From positions 744,001 to 808,000 of the forward strand of contig NZ_JAFBDZ010000002.1 in the NCBI RefSeq assembly GCF_016908495.1: a DNA stretch of 64,000 bases. The letters are read 5' to 3'. Positions 47,341 through 55,909 of the stretch are shown here, in pieces (position 1 is the stretch's first letter; the number at the start of each line of letters is the position of its first letter). Below the pieces are notes generated by a model that was given only the letters and a program-made list of their open reading frames with translations, did not search any database and was not told where the DNA came from. The position numbers and the translations under genes are program-made. This stretch comes from Rossellomorea pakistanensis (GTDB lineage Bacteria > Bacillota > Bacilli > Bacillales > Bacillaceae_B).

Positions 47341-47751
47341 TTGATTAAGTTCACAGTTTACGGAACACCAGTAGCACAAGGAAGACCAAGATTTAGTTCT
47401 CAAGGAGGATTTACTAGAGCATATGACCCTAAGAAGTCTAAGGACTTCAAGGAATATGTGAAGTTAGTTGCAGCAGAAAATAGACCAAATAAACTTCTTG
47501 AAGGACCTTTAGCAATGAAAATAGCAGTCTATAAACCTAGTTTGAAAAGCTTCAGCAAAAAGAAAGTTCTTGCTGCTGAAAAAGGTGAACTAAGACCACT
47601 TACTAAGCCAGATGTAGACAACTACGCAAAAGGGATTAAAGATGCTCTTAAATCAGTTATCTGGAAAGATGACAGCCAGGTAGTGGAGCTAACAATAAGT
47701 AAATGGTATAGCGAAAACCCGCGCATTGAAGTAATAATCCAACCAATTTAG
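47341..47751 (+). CDS. RusA-family Holliday junction resolvase (YqaN-like)
   Basis: A 136-aa RusA endonuclease: FTVYGTPVAQGRPRF at the N-terminus and the acidic active-site region KPDVDNYAKGIKDAL with WKDDSQVVEL. It cuts four-way junctions formed during phage recombination and replication. TTG 47341 follows TTAGGAGGTG. It has the same place as YqaN of the skin element, after the helicase loader. Confidence 0.9.
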   Translation: MIKFTVYGTPVAQGRPRFSSQGGFTRAYDPKKSKDFKEYVKLVAAENRPNKLLEGPLAMKIAVYKPSLKSFSKKKVLAAEKGELRPLTKPDVDNYAKGIKDALKSVIWKDDSQVVELTISKWYSENPRIEVIIQPI

Positions 47752-47763
47752 GAGGTAATCACA

Positions 47764-48153
47764 TTGACACAAATCGTAGATTTAAACGAATTCGCAGATG
47801 GTGCAGTAGCAGAACGTTTTAACTTGGAATTACAGAAAGTCTTAGAGAACTTTGCGGATTTAAACACTGATCCAACTGCTAAAAGAAAAATTAATTTAGT
47901 CATTACTTTAGCAGGGGATGAAGCAAGAGACGTTATCCTAGCTAACGTTCAGGCTAAAACTTCTCTTGCTCCAGCCAAGAAGCTCGAAGCCAAAATTATT
48001 ATGGACCTTGATGATAAAGGAAAAGTAACTGGTAAAGAACTTAAATCGGGAGTGAAAGGCCAAACCCGAGTTGATCTTGAAACAGGAGAAATTCAAGAGG
48101 ATACAGGATCTAGAATTTATAGCTTTAGACAACCAAAGGAGGATGTTAAGTAA
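47764..48153 (+). CDS. Conserved early prophage protein, unknown
   Basis: A 129-aa protein, begins MTQIVDLNEFADGAVAERFN, with a beta-rich core (KRKINLVITLAGDEARDVIL) and ends RQPKEDVK. Similar phage proteins are sometimes labelled replication terminator protein; nothing in the sequence confirms that label. TTG 47764 follows TTAGGAGG. Coupled to the next gene by a one-base overlap. Confidence 0.6.
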   Translation: MTQIVDLNEFADGAVAERFNLELQKVLENFADLNTDPTAKRKINLVITLAGDEARDVILANVQAKTSLAPAKKLEAKIIMDLDDKGKVTGKELKSGVKGQTRVDLETGEIQEDTGSRIYSFRQPKEDVK

Positions 48154-48860
48154 TGATTAAAGAGGCGATTCAATACATTGTTGGTTTAGGAAACACACGC
48201 ATTGAGAAAGTTGGAGATCAGGTTTACTCAACACAACCAATTCACAAAGTGAGCATACCTACACCTAATACGATTCAGGTAAGAAGCCTTTCAGGTTTAG
48301 TAGAATACTTACAATCAGGATTCGACGGAGAGGAACAGTTAATGATCCATGTTGAATCACCAACTGATGTTTCAGTGTTCAGCTCTTTCAACCGTGATTT
48401 TAATCGAAAAGCATTGATTGAAGCAAAAGCCATGATACCTGGGTACTCTTTTGAACGCTGGTACGATGCTGAAGAATTTAATATCAAATTACAATCTGTA
48501 TTCGTAAAGAATGAAGATCGTGACATCATGCTGAAAGTGGTTGGAAATATCAAAGAAGAAGATGTTCGAACTGTTGGTGACAATGGAGTTAGTCAATCTG
48601 TAACTGCAAAAGTAGGAGTTGCAACTGTTGGACAGGTAGAGGTTCCAAATCCAGTAGCACTTAAACCATATCGGACCTTCGTTGAAGTAGATCAACCAGA
48701 AAGTGACTTTATCTTCCGTATGCAAAACGGTCCACGATGTGCACTGTTTGAAGCTGATGGTGGAGCTTGGAAAGTACAAGCTATGAGGAACATTAAGGAC
48801 TATTTACAATTCGCTCTTCAAGAAGAGTTTAATGCCGGAAAACTAGTGATCATCGCATAA
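48153..48860 (+). CDS. Conserved phage protein (DUF2303-like?)
   Basis: A 235-aa protein with VVGNIKEEDVRTVGDNGVSQ and the C-terminal PYRTFVEVDQPESDFIFRMQ, RCALFEADGGAWKVQA. The last segment resembles the YfdQ/DUF2303 pattern known from enterobacterial prophages; this assignment is tentative. Function unknown. Overlaps both neighbours by one base, so it is tightly operonic with the gene before. Confidence 0.6.
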   Translation: MIKEAIQYIVGLGNTRIEKVGDQVYSTQPIHKVSIPTPNTIQVRSLSGLVEYLQSGFDGEEQLMIHVESPTDVSVFSSFNRDFNRKALIEAKAMIPGYSFERWYDAEEFNIKLQSVFVKNEDRDIMLKVVGNIKEEDVRTVGDNGVSQSVTAKVGVATVGQVEVPNPVALKPYRTFVEVDQPESDFIFRMQNGPRCALFEADGGAWKVQAMRNIKDYLQFALQEEFNAGKLVIIA

Positions 48861-49072
48861 TGGCACAAGTCATCATAGCTGATGATCGAGCAGAATGGAT
48901 GAAAAAAGAAGATAGAGTGGCAGCGTGTATGCGCTGCTCTTTCTTCAAAAACTGCCAGACAAGGTGTGGAACGGATTGTAAACATTTTGGAGGGAATGTG
49001 ATACCCAAGATTAGGAGGAAGAGTAATGGATTTAGAAAAGCTGTTTCAGACTCAAAAAGTTTTAAGAGATAA
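48860..49072 (+). CDS. Cys-rich small prophage protein
   Basis: A 70-aa protein with CMRCSFFKNCQTRCGTDCKH, a cluster of five Cys and one His that could bind zinc or an iron-sulphur centre, followed by a basic tail. The ATG overlaps the preceding stop. The end overlaps the dUTPase gene by 47 bases. Confidence 0.6.
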   Translation: MAQVIIADDRAEWMKKEDRVAACMRCSFFKNCQTRCGTDCKHFGGNVIPKIRRKSNGFRKAVSDSKSFKR

Positions 49073-49568
49073 AATCAATTACAACGAATCGGATAGACTA
49101 AATAAATTGGTGTTAGCATTGCTAGTAGAATTAGGCGAATGTGCAAATGAATGGCGAGGGTTTAAGTTTTGGAGTAAGGACCAAATGCCAAGGATTTTCG
49201 TTCCGATCCACAAATGGATTGAAGGATTAAAAAGAGTTGTCGGTCATACAAATCCACTCTTAGAAGAATATGTGGACGGATTACATTTTGTATTGGAATT
49301 GGGATTGGAATGGGGATTTCAAGATAAAAAGCCTTTTCTTGTTCATATTGGAAAAACAGAAGAAATGTTTTTGAGAGTTTATAAATGCGCACTTTTATTA
49401 AAACAATGTGGTACTGGAAGATATCATAAAGAATTTTACTTTGGTGAGTTATTGAGTAATTACCTTGGTCTAGGTAAAGCCCTTGGCTTCACATGGGAAG
49501 AAGTAGAAGAAGCCTACATGAATAAGAATGCCATTAATCATAAGAGACAAGATTCGGGTGTGTACTGA
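49026..49568 (+). CDS. Dimeric dUTPase (dUTPase_2 family)
   Basis: A 180-aa all-alpha dUTPase: VLALLVELGECANEWRGFKF holds the first ExxxE metal-binding motif and NPLLEEYVDGLHFVLELGLE the second ExxD motif. It hydrolyses dUTP to dUMP, protecting phage DNA from uracil. Phage dUTPases of this fold can also act as signalling or derepressor proteins in staphylococcal islands, not shown here. TTAGGAGGAAG precedes the ATG. Confidence 0.88.
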   Translation: MDLEKLFQTQKVLRDKINYNESDRLNKLVLALLVELGECANEWRGFKFWSKDQMPRIFVPIHKWIEGLKRVVGHTNPLLEEYVDGLHFVLELGLEWGFQDKKPFLVHIGKTEEMFLRVYKCALLLKQCGTGRYHKEFYFGELLSNYLGLGKALGFTWEEVEEAYMNKNAINHKRQDSGVY

Positions 49569-49795
49569 TGAAAACCATAGAAAAATCACAAACCATTAAA
49601 CACTGTCCGAATTGTGAAATAGTCGGAGAAGTAGTAAAAAATTCTCGTGGATATTTAACCATGATATGTCCATCATGTGAGGCAAAGTGGAGAACGGATT
49701 CGGAATTGTGCGGTCGTTGTCATAAGCCCAATGGATTTGCAGTGCCAGGTCTTTGTTCCAAGTGTTATGCGGATCATTTGGAGTTTAAATGGTAG
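49568..49795 (+). CDS. Zinc-ribbon prophage protein
   Basis: A 75-aa protein with four CxxC pairs (CPNCEIV, CPSCEAKW, CGRCHKP, CSKCYAD), enough for two zinc ribbons. It overlaps the dUTPase stop (TGATG). It probably binds nucleic acid or protein; no family recognised. Confidence 0.7.
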   Translation: MKTIEKSQTIKHCPNCEIVGEVVKNSRGYLTMICPSCEAKWRTDSELCGRCHKPNGFAVPGLCSKCYADHLEFKW

Positions 49796-49944
49796 AAGTT
49801 ATCTATAACATTTTGGGTTTAGTTATATTGTTTTATATAACTTGGTTATTTTACTACGCTATTAAAAATGAATTGTTATTAGATACTATCGGAGCATTTG
49901 TTTTTATTGCATTTGGAATGATCGTTTTTAGATTATTGATTTGA
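49789..49944 (+). CDS. 51-aa membrane protein
   Basis: ATG 49789 overlaps the zinc-ribbon gene by 7 bases; TTGGAG precedes it. Two hydrophobic helices (IYNILGLVILFYITWLFYYA and DTIGAFVFIAFGMIVFRLLI) are separated by IKNELLL. A small two-span membrane protein of unknown role. Confidence 0.5.
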   Translation: MVEVIYNILGLVILFYITWLFYYAIKNELLLDTIGAFVFIAFGMIVFRLLI

Positions 49945-49957
49945 AAGGCTGATTGTA

Positions 49958-50140
49958 ATGAGTAAAGTCACGGTTTGGTACATGACCGAGGAAGAACGCC
50001 TCGCCTACATCGAAAAACATCCAATTAGGCCTACAAAAAAGCCTAAACGAATAGATGAAGCTGACTTTCACAAAAAAGATTTTACCTGGCGTGGAGAAAA
50101 AGGTGCGGAAGCCAGATGGGGAAATCGAGACTCAATTTAA
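49958..50140 (+). CDS. Small basic prophage protein, unknown (60 aa)
   Basis: ATG 49958 follows GAAAGGCTG. The 60-aa product begins MSKVTVWYMTEEERLAYIEK and ends with a basic FTWRGEKGAEARWGNRD segment. No family recognised. Confidence 0.5.
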   Translation: MSKVTVWYMTEEERLAYIEKHPIRPTKKPKRIDEADFHKKDFTWRGEKGAEARWGNRDSI

Positions 50141-50153
50141 AGGAGGGGTCTTG

Positions 50154-50339
50154 ATGAAGACAGATACAGAGAAAATGACGGCAGAAATTGATTTGATGAG
50201 CAATTGCATCTACGTCGTAAAAGATGGGCATGTAACCAAGATTGAAGCTCCTCAAACAGGATATGGTGAATATACTGCTGTTTGGAAAGATGGGAAAGTA
50301 CTGGACATAATCAAACAGGAAAGAGTGAGAATTAAATGA
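50154..50339 (+). CDS. Small prophage protein, unknown (61 aa)
   Basis: ATG 50154 follows AAAGGAGGGG. The product has a beta-rich pattern (IDLMSNCIYVVKDGHVTKIE, YTAVWKDGKVLDIIKQER) like many XtrA-type small phage proteins, with which it might be related. Overlaps the next start (ATGA). Confidence 0.55.
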   Translation: MKTDTEKMTAEIDLMSNCIYVVKDGHVTKIEAPQTGYGEYTAVWKDGKVLDIIKQERVRIK

Positions 50340-50602
50340 ATAGTACTCAAGAAGAAACTTTGAACGAAATAGTTCAACGAATCCGCCAAGCGATACATGA
50401 ACTTGCTAAATTTCTTGCTCCTTTTGTTAAAAAAATTATAGAAGTTTGGAATGCCATTAAAGATTACAAGATCAAACATATTGAGTATCGAGAGAGCGTA
50501 AGAGCAGTTAGATCGACATGGCATTCCCAAAAAGACACCCGAAAACCTAGTCAGTATCTTCAAAATAAGCCAAGATTCATTGTTAGAAAGATAATTAGAT
50601 AA
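50336..50602 (+). CDS. Small basic prophage protein, unknown (88 aa)
   Basis: An amphipathic helical N-terminus (QEETLNEIVQRIRQAIHELA) and a strongly basic C-terminus (SQYLQNKPRFIVRKIIR). The start overlaps the previous stop by 4 bases. No family recognised. Confidence 0.5.
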   Translation: MNSTQEETLNEIVQRIRQAIHELAKFLAPFVKKIIEVWNAIKDYKIKHIEYRESVRAVRSTWHSQKDTRKPSQYLQNKPRFIVRKIIR

Positions 50603-50616
50603 ATAGCCTTACTGAA

Positions 50617-50670
50617 GAACAGAGGGCACTGAATGAACGCATTAGCGTTTGTTTGGTGTTCTTTTTTTAT
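50617..50670 (+). terminator. Terminator in the late-early region
   Basis: CACTGAATGAACGC pairs with GCGTTTGTTTGGTG (several G-U pairs) around ATTA, extended by AGAAC/GTTCT and followed by seven T. Confidence 0.7.
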
Positions 50671-50691
50671 TTGATAAAGGGGCGTGAGAAT

Positions 50692-50874
50692 GTGAATTAT
50701 CTGTGGATAGCTTATTTCATAATTGGATTGATATTATGTCTCATTCAGGAAGAACCAGAAGAAGTGGATGAGGACGAAGGCGTTACTTATGCTTTCATTT
50801 TGTTCTTATTGATCTTGATTATTTTATGGCCTGTTGTACTTATTTGGCAAGGTATAAAGGGGATGAAGTCATGA
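50692..50874 (+). CDS. Small two-span membrane protein
   Basis: GTG 50692 follows AAGGGGCGTGAG. The 60-aa product has two helices (LWIAYFIIGLILCLIQ and YAFILFLLILIILWPVVLIW) joined by an acidic loop EEPEEVDEDEGV. Unknown role; overlaps the next start by 4 bases. Confidence 0.6.
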   Translation: MNYLWIAYFIIGLILCLIQEEPEEVDEDEGVTYAFILFLLILIILWPVVLIWQGIKGMKS

Positions 50875-51059
50875 GGGATTTTAAAGAGCAATTGAAACAA
50901 TGGAAACAGCAACATAGAGAAGTTAAACGATATGGTCGTAAAAAGCCACAGAAGCGCCGAGATGAAGTTTTAACAGATGCAGATATTAGGAGTCTCATGG
51001 GGATGAACAAAGCCACGTATCGAAGAGGAAAAGGCGGAGCATATAGACAAAAACAATAG
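50871..51059 (+). CDS. Small basic prophage protein, unknown (62 aa)
   Basis: ATG 50871 overlaps the preceding stop; AAGGGGATG is upstream. Very Lys/Arg/Gln-rich (QLKQWKQQHREVKRYGRKKP), then TDADIRSLMGMNKATYRRGK, which resembles a short HTH-like end. It may bind nucleic acid. Confidence 0.55.
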   Translation: MRDFKEQLKQWKQQHREVKRYGRKKPQKRRDEVLTDADIRSLMGMNKATYRRGKGGAYRQKQ

Positions 51060-51070
51060 GAGTTGATTCC

Positions 51071-51532
51071 ATGACAGTTCAAATGACGAAGTGGCAAATT
51101 GAAGAATGGATCCATGACTATAACTTTATGTTAAGAGAAATCTCACGTCTTTCACGTATTCTTAACAGGGTCTCATTTGGAGGTAATAGTTTAGTGGCGC
51201 AATATGGAATAGATGCGGCAATGCCAAAAGGGAGTTCTGGCATTAGTGAAGCTGAAAAGAAACAAATTGAATACCAGGAGAAAAGATTAAAAAAATATCA
51301 AGAAACTATATCATTTCTTGAGTTAGTTCACGGTTTTTTTGAAACAGAAAAATACAGAGTGGTCTATGAATGTATGTTGGACGGGATGAGTTATAGGGCT
51401 ATCGCTAAACACCTTGGGGTTTCAAGAGATACTGTTAGAGAAATGAAAGAAGAAATTTTAAGTATAATCGTCCAAAAAGGCCAAAAAGACCACATTCCGC
51501 AATTGTTGAAAAAAGAAAAATCCGTGGTGTAA
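51071..51532 (+). CDS. ArpU/RinA-like late transcription regulator
   Basis: A 153-aa protein. The N-terminal half is helical (WIHDYNFMLREISRLSRILN). The C-terminal sigma-70 region 4-like HTH (YECMLDGMSYRAIAKHLGVS, RDTVREMKEEILSII, about 105-140) is typical of ArpU/RinA/LtrA-type activators that switch on late genes. It lies directly before the packaging genes, the standard position. Confidence 0.8.
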   Translation: MTVQMTKWQIEEWIHDYNFMLREISRLSRILNRVSFGGNSLVAQYGIDAAMPKGSSGISEAEKKQIEYQEKRLKKYQETISFLELVHGFFETEKYRVVYECMLDGMSYRAIAKHLGVSRDTVREMKEEILSIIVQKGQKDHIPQLLKKEKSVV

Positions 51533-51708
51533 AATGGAAGGCAGGACGGGGAGTCGAATATCTCTCCGGTATAGAACGGAATTATGTAATGAGCGCTTGC
51601 TTTGGCAGGCGTTTTTATTATGAAAATTAAGATATTGTTAATATTATGTAAAATAGTGGGAATTAGCCTTTTCTGTGTCGAAAGAACTAGTAAAAGGAGA
51701 TGATCACT
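51533..51708 (+). other. Gap after the late regulator; terminator and possible packaging-site region
   Basis: GGGGAG and CTCTCC pair around TCGAATAT at 51548-51567. At 51592-51618 is a terminator: CGCTTGC-TTTG-GCAGGCG followed by TTTTTATT. The cos or pac site of such phages often lies here near the small terminase; no cohesive sequence can be fixed by eye. No gene of 30 or more codons with a ribosome site was seen. Confidence 0.5.
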
Positions 51709-51939
51709 ATGAGTAGTACAGAAAAATGTGATGTATGTTTAACGAATGAATCAGTAATTGAAGGATTATGTATTTATTGCTTAAAACGTATGGAACCAGT
51801 AAAAGAAAACCTTAATATTCTCATGATCTATATGAATACAATGACAGAAATGATGATTGAAGCTGGAGTTATTGATCTTTATGAGTTTAAACAACGGTTT
51901 CAACGTAAATTGGAGCATGATAAAAGTATTAATCAATAG
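51709..51939 (+). CDS. Small Cys-rich prophage protein (76 aa)
   Basis: ATG 51709 follows AAAGGAGATGATC. Two CxxC pairs at the N-terminus (CDVCLTNE, CIYCLKRM) probably bind zinc; a helical rest (IYMNTMTEMMIEAGVIDLYE) follows. Function unknown. It precedes the packaging module. Confidence 0.6.
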   Translation: MSSTEKCDVCLTNESVIEGLCIYCLKRMEPVKENLNILMIYMNTMTEMMIEAGVIDLYEFKQRFQRKLEHDKSINQ

Positions 51940-51992
51940 CAGGAAATTATCTCCTTTTTGGCGAAGTAAGTCGAAAAGGGGGTGAAAAATAC

Positions 51993-52313
51993 ATGGGAAG
52001 AAATAGTGGATTCGATGATTTGGGTAAACAACTCAAAAAAATGGAGAGGAACATTAAAGACTACGAAAACGGAAAAGAAGTAGGTTTTAACGAACTCTTT
52101 AATGAGTCATTCATGAGAAAATATACTGACTTCGGTAATATTGATAATTTCTTTGAAGAAAGTCCTTTTACTGTTGAGACAAATGAGGATCTAGAAAACA
52201 TTGACGATTCAAAATTAGATGCATATGTTTCACAAACAACTCGTTTTTCTACTTGGGAAGCAATGCTGAATGAAGCAGGAAAAATTCATCTAACAAAGAA
52301 ACTTGGATTTTAG
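51993..52313 (+). CDS. Conserved phage protein, unknown (106 aa)
   Basis: An acidic 106-aa protein: MGRNSGFDDLGKQLKKMERN, then FNELFNESFMRKYTDFGNID and ARFSTWEAML-like end. Similar small proteins encoded near terminase genes are annotated only as phage proteins. AAAGGGGGTG precedes the ATG; a terminator follows. Confidence 0.6.
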   Translation: MGRNSGFDDLGKQLKKMERNIKDYENGKEVGFNELFNESFMRKYTDFGNIDNFFEESPFTVETNEDLENIDDSKLDAYVSQTTRFSTWEAMLNEAGKIHLTKKLGF

Positions 52314-52324
52314 TTTACGGTAAA

Positions 52325-52352
52325 GAAGCATCCTTCGGGGGTGCTTTTTCTT
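52325..52352 (+). terminator. Terminator before terS
   Basis: AAGCATCC-TTCG-GGGGTGCTT with a TTTCTT tail; a TTCG tetraloop hairpin. Confidence 0.8.
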
Positions 52353-52390
52353 ATGTCCAAAACAATACTCGGGGGTGGCGGTGAATGTAA

Positions 52391-53143
52391 ATGCCTAACT
52401 GGAATGAAATAAGAAATGAATATGAATCAAGTAAGATAACTTTAAAAGCATTAGCAGAGAAATATGATGTGAAAATAGGGACTCTAAAAAGCCGAAAGAG
52501 TCGTGAAGGTTGGTCGAGGGATCCAACGAAAAAGGATGCAACCAAAAGTAAGGTTGCAACCCCTAAAAAGAAAGTTTCAACTAAGAAGAAACAACAAAAT
52601 AGAAGTGGTAATCCAAATCCTTCTCATAAGTTTCCGAATCACAACAGCTTTCGAACAAAACATGGTCTTTACAGTAAGTTTTTACATGCAGAGCAAGTTG
52701 AAATCATGCAAGCCATGGAAGATTTAAATATTGCTGATCAATTGTGGTTCCAGATTGAAGTAAAGTTTTCAGCTATAGTCCGTATGCAGAAGATTATGTG
52801 GGTTGAAGATGCTCACGATCATCTAAAAGAAGAAAGTGGAAGTAGTTGGGGAGAAGGCGGTGGCGGCGAGTCATTTAAAGTCTCATTCGCTTATGAACGT
52901 TATGAATCTTATATTAAGGCTCAAGCTCGTGCTATGGCTGAATATAGGAATTTAACAAAGCAATTCTTAGAATTAGCCCACGAAGATGATGAACGTCGAT
53001 TGAAGCTAGAGCAAATGCGCTTAAATATCGAGAAAACGAAAGCTGAAATAAAAGACGAGGTTTCTACAGGAAGTCGTGTTGTGATTGTCAATGACAAAGA
53101 AGCAATGAGGAAGGCGTTAGAAAATGACAGCAAAAATGATTAA
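52391..53143 (+). CDS. terS: Terminase small subunit (XtmA/YqaS-like)
   Basis: A 250-aa small terminase. The N-terminal HTH (WNEIRNEYESSKITLKALAE, then VKIGTLKSRKSREGWSRDP) recognises the packaging site. A Lys-rich linker (about 50-75) and a helical oligomerisation core (FRTKHGLYSKFLHAEQVEIM) follow, ending in a coiled coil. It acts with TerL to start DNA packaging. It overlaps terL by 20 bases. Confidence 0.88.
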   Translation: MPNWNEIRNEYESSKITLKALAEKYDVKIGTLKSRKSREGWSRDPTKKDATKSKVATPKKKVSTKKKQQNRSGNPNPSHKFPNHNSFRTKHGLYSKFLHAEQVEIMQAMEDLNIADQLWFQIEVKFSAIVRMQKIMWVEDAHDHLKEESGSSWGEGGGGESFKVSFAYERYESYIKAQARAMAEYRNLTKQFLELAHEDDERRLKLEQMRLNIEKTKAEIKDEVSTGSRVVIVNDKEAMRKALENDSKND

Positions 53144-54425
53144 AGTTATGGATTTAATGAATGTCAATTTCTATTCGCTATGGCTTGCTGAAGCTTCTCA
53201 CATTGTAGCAAAAGGCGGACGTTCTTCTATGAAGTCATCCGTTATATCTTTGAAGCTCGTTACAGATTTTTTAGAAGATGACCAGGGGAATGTTGTTTGT
53301 TTAAGGAAAGTTGGTAAATATCTCTCTACTTCGATTTACGAGCAAATTAAATGGGCCATATATATGCTTGGTGTTGAGGGTGAGTTTTATTTCGGGAAAT
53401 CACCTTTAATTATTCGTCATAAGCCAACAGGAACAGCATTTTACTTTTATGGCGTTGATGATCCTATGAAAATTAAGTCAGCCAAGATTGCAAAAGGATA
53501 TGTTATGGCATTGTGGTATGAGGAAGCAGCAGAATTTGCAGGTGTAGAAGATATAGACATTGTCGAGGACACTTTTATTCGTCAAGAGATTGAAGGGAAA
53601 GAGGTTAAAGTATATTTCTCTTATAATCCGCCTAGAAACCCTTATTCATGGATTAATGAATGGCTAGATACTAAAGTGGGTGACGAGGACTATTTTGTCC
53701 ATCACTCTAGTTATTTAGATGACAAAAAAGGCTTCCTATCGGATCAAATGATTAGGAAGATCGAGAAGTATAAAGAAAATGATATAGATTATTGGCGCTG
53801 GATGTATAACGGCGAGGTTATCGGTTTAGGTGATATGGTTTATAACGTTAACCATATTCGTGAAATAGAAGAGTTGCCAGAAGATGACGACATTATTCTT
53901 ATTGATACCGCTTCTGATACAGGTCATCAAGTATCCGCTACTACCCATCTAGCATTAGCTCTTACGAAAAAACAGAATGTGATTTTGTTAGATACTTACT
54001 ATTACAGTCCAGAAAACAAAGCGAATAAGAAAGCTCCTAGCGAACTATCGAAAGAATTACATGAATGGTGTGAAAGTGTAAAGAGCGAATACAAAAAGAA
54101 TTTTGATGTACAAACAATTGACTCTGCCGAGGGTGCTTTACGAAATCAGTATTTTAAAGACTACGGTGTTCGCCTTCATCCAGTAGCAAAGAAAAAGAAA
54201 ATAGATATGATTGACAACGTCCAAGACTTATTTGCGCAGGGGCGTTTTTTCGTGTTGAAAACCAAAAGCAATGAGATATTTTTAACCGAACATAAGAAAT
54301 ATCAATGGGATGCCGATACTCTTCAAAGTGATGATCCGAAAATAATTAAGGTAGATGACCATACTTGTGACGCTTTTCAATACTATGTGAATGACAACCT
54401 AAGGAAATTGAATCTGAAGTATTAG
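53124..54425 (+). CDS. terL: Terminase large subunit (Terminase_3/XtmB-like)
   Basis: A 433-aa packaging motor. The ATPase domain has the atypical Walker A KGGRSSMKSS (about residue 31) and Walker B MALWYEEAAEF; the RNase H-like nuclease domain has ILIDTASDTGHQVSATTHLA and the acidic TIDSAEGALRNQY and KVDDHTCDAFQYYV. It cuts concatemeric DNA and pumps it into the prohead. Belongs to the PBSX/SPP1-like family. Confidence 0.94.
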   Translation: MTAKMIKVMDLMNVNFYSLWLAEASHIVAKGGRSSMKSSVISLKLVTDFLEDDQGNVVCLRKVGKYLSTSIYEQIKWAIYMLGVEGEFYFGKSPLIIRHKPTGTAFYFYGVDDPMKIKSAKIAKGYVMALWYEEAAEFAGVEDIDIVEDTFIRQEIEGKEVKVYFSYNPPRNPYSWINEWLDTKVGDEDYFVHHSSYLDDKKGFLSDQMIRKIEKYKENDIDYWRWMYNGEVIGLGDMVYNVNHIREIEELPEDDDIILIDTASDTGHQVSATTHLALALTKKQNVILLDTYYYSPENKANKKAPSELSKELHEWCESVKSEYKKNFDVQTIDSAEGALRNQYFKDYGVRLHPVAKKKKIDMIDNVQDLFAQGRFFVLKTKSNEIFLTEHKKYQWDADTLQSDDPKIIKVDDHTCDAFQYYVNDNLRKLNLKY

Positions 54426-54436
54426 GAGGTGATTCG

Positions 54437-55909
54437 GTGTTTAAAAACCTAATCGCCAAGTTAAGGCAGGTGATGTACAAAATGAAGCTGTTGAAAGGCA
54501 TTAAGAAGCTGTCCGACTATAAAGACATCCAACTATCTGATGAACAATATCAACTGATAGACGTTTGGAAATCGCTTTATAAAGGATTTTATGAAAAATG
54601 GCATAAACTTTCCTACCGGACGATAGCAGGAGAAAAAACACGTCAAATGGCTACCCTTGGAATGCCGAAAGTAATCTCTCAAGAAATGGCTACTTTAGTA
54701 TTTAACGAAAAATGCGAGATTAGTATTTCAGATAAAATGCTAGGAGAAGATATTGAGAGTGTATTTAAAGCCAATAGTTTTTATAAGAACGTCCAGGACT
54801 ACTTAGAGTATAGCTTTGCTCTTGGTGGCATGGTTGTAAAAGCTTTTGCGGAAGTCAAAAAGATTAAACTTTCTTATGTGACCGCAGATTGTTTTATTCC
54901 TATTTCATGGGACAACAAAGGTATTTCAGAGGGTGTATTCATTAATGAATTCCGAAAGGGTGACAAGAAATACACTCACCTTGAATGGCATTTATGGGAA
55001 GGTTCTAAATACATTATCAAAAATGAAGTATATGAAAGTACTAACAGTGAAGAGTTAGGAGTTAAAGTGCCTTTGAAAAACTTCTTCCCTAATTTGGAGG
55101 AAGAGGTCCAAATCGATGGTCTAGAGAGACCTCTTTTCGTGTACTTCAAGCCGAACACTGCCAATAACATTGACACATCAAGTCCTCTTGGAATTTCAGT
55201 CTTTGCTAATGCATTGGACACGATCAAATCACTCGATATTGCTTTTGATAGCTTTCAGAGAGAATTCAAGCTAGGGCGTAAACGTATCTTAGTCCCTTCT
55301 TTTGCGATTAAATCGGTTATTGATCCAGAGACCGGTAAAACTCATCGATATTTCGATGACACGGATGAAGCATATGAGGCTTTCAATTTTGAAGATGGCG
55401 TGAACGATATTAAAGATATATCGGTAGAATTACGCGTAGAAGAACATATAGCAGCCATTAACGCTTTTTTAAATATCCTAGCGATGCAAATTGGATTTAG
55501 TGCTGGTTCTTTTACCTTTGATGGTCAAGGAGTTAAAACTGCAACAGAAGTGGTTTCCGAGAATAGTAAGACATTCCGAACAAAGCAAGGTCACGAAACA
55601 GTAATTGAAGCAGGGATTCAAGAGTTAATTGAAGTGATCGTTCAAGTAGCAAAGCTATATAAGATTTTTTCTGCTCCAGATGAATTTGAGGTGACCGTCA
55701 CCTTTGATGATTCGATTGCAGAAGATAAGGCAGCTGAAATCAACAAACAAATTCAGCTTATTACTAATGGCCTGAACAGTAAAAAAAGGGCTATTATGAA
55801 GATTCATGGTATGACAGAAGAAGAAGCTGATAGGCTCCTTGAGGAAATTAATGAGGAACGAAAAACGGCTACTCCTGAAATGGGAGATCTTTTTGGTGGT
55901 GCTGAGTAA
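54437..55909 (+). CDS. Portal protein (SPP1 gp6-like)
   Basis: A 490-aa portal protein. Characteristic parts are the helical N-terminus, EYSFALGGMVVKAFAEVKKI-like central beta region, SSPLGISVFANALDTIKSLD and the C-terminal FSAGSFTFDGQGVKTATEVV. It forms the dodecameric ring at the capsid vertex for DNA passage. The GTG start has AGGAGGTG upstream, 11 bases after terL. Confidence 0.92.
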   Translation: MFKNLIAKLRQVMYKMKLLKGIKKLSDYKDIQLSDEQYQLIDVWKSLYKGFYEKWHKLSYRTIAGEKTRQMATLGMPKVISQEMATLVFNEKCEISISDKMLGEDIESVFKANSFYKNVQDYLEYSFALGGMVVKAFAEVKKIKLSYVTADCFIPISWDNKGISEGVFINEFRKGDKKYTHLEWHLWEGSKYIIKNEVYESTNSEELGVKVPLKNFFPNLEEEVQIDGLERPLFVYFKPNTANNIDTSSPLGISVFANALDTIKSLDIAFDSFQREFKLGRKRILVPSFAIKSVIDPETGKTHRYFDDTDEAYEAFNFEDGVNDIKDISVELRVEEHIAAINAFLNILAMQIGFSAGSFTFDGQGVKTATEVVSENSKTFRTKQGHETVIEAGIQELIEVIVQVAKLYKIFSAPDEFEVTVTFDDSIAEDKAAEINKQIQLITNGLNSKKRAIMKIHGMTEEEADRLLEEINEERKTATPEMGDLFGGAE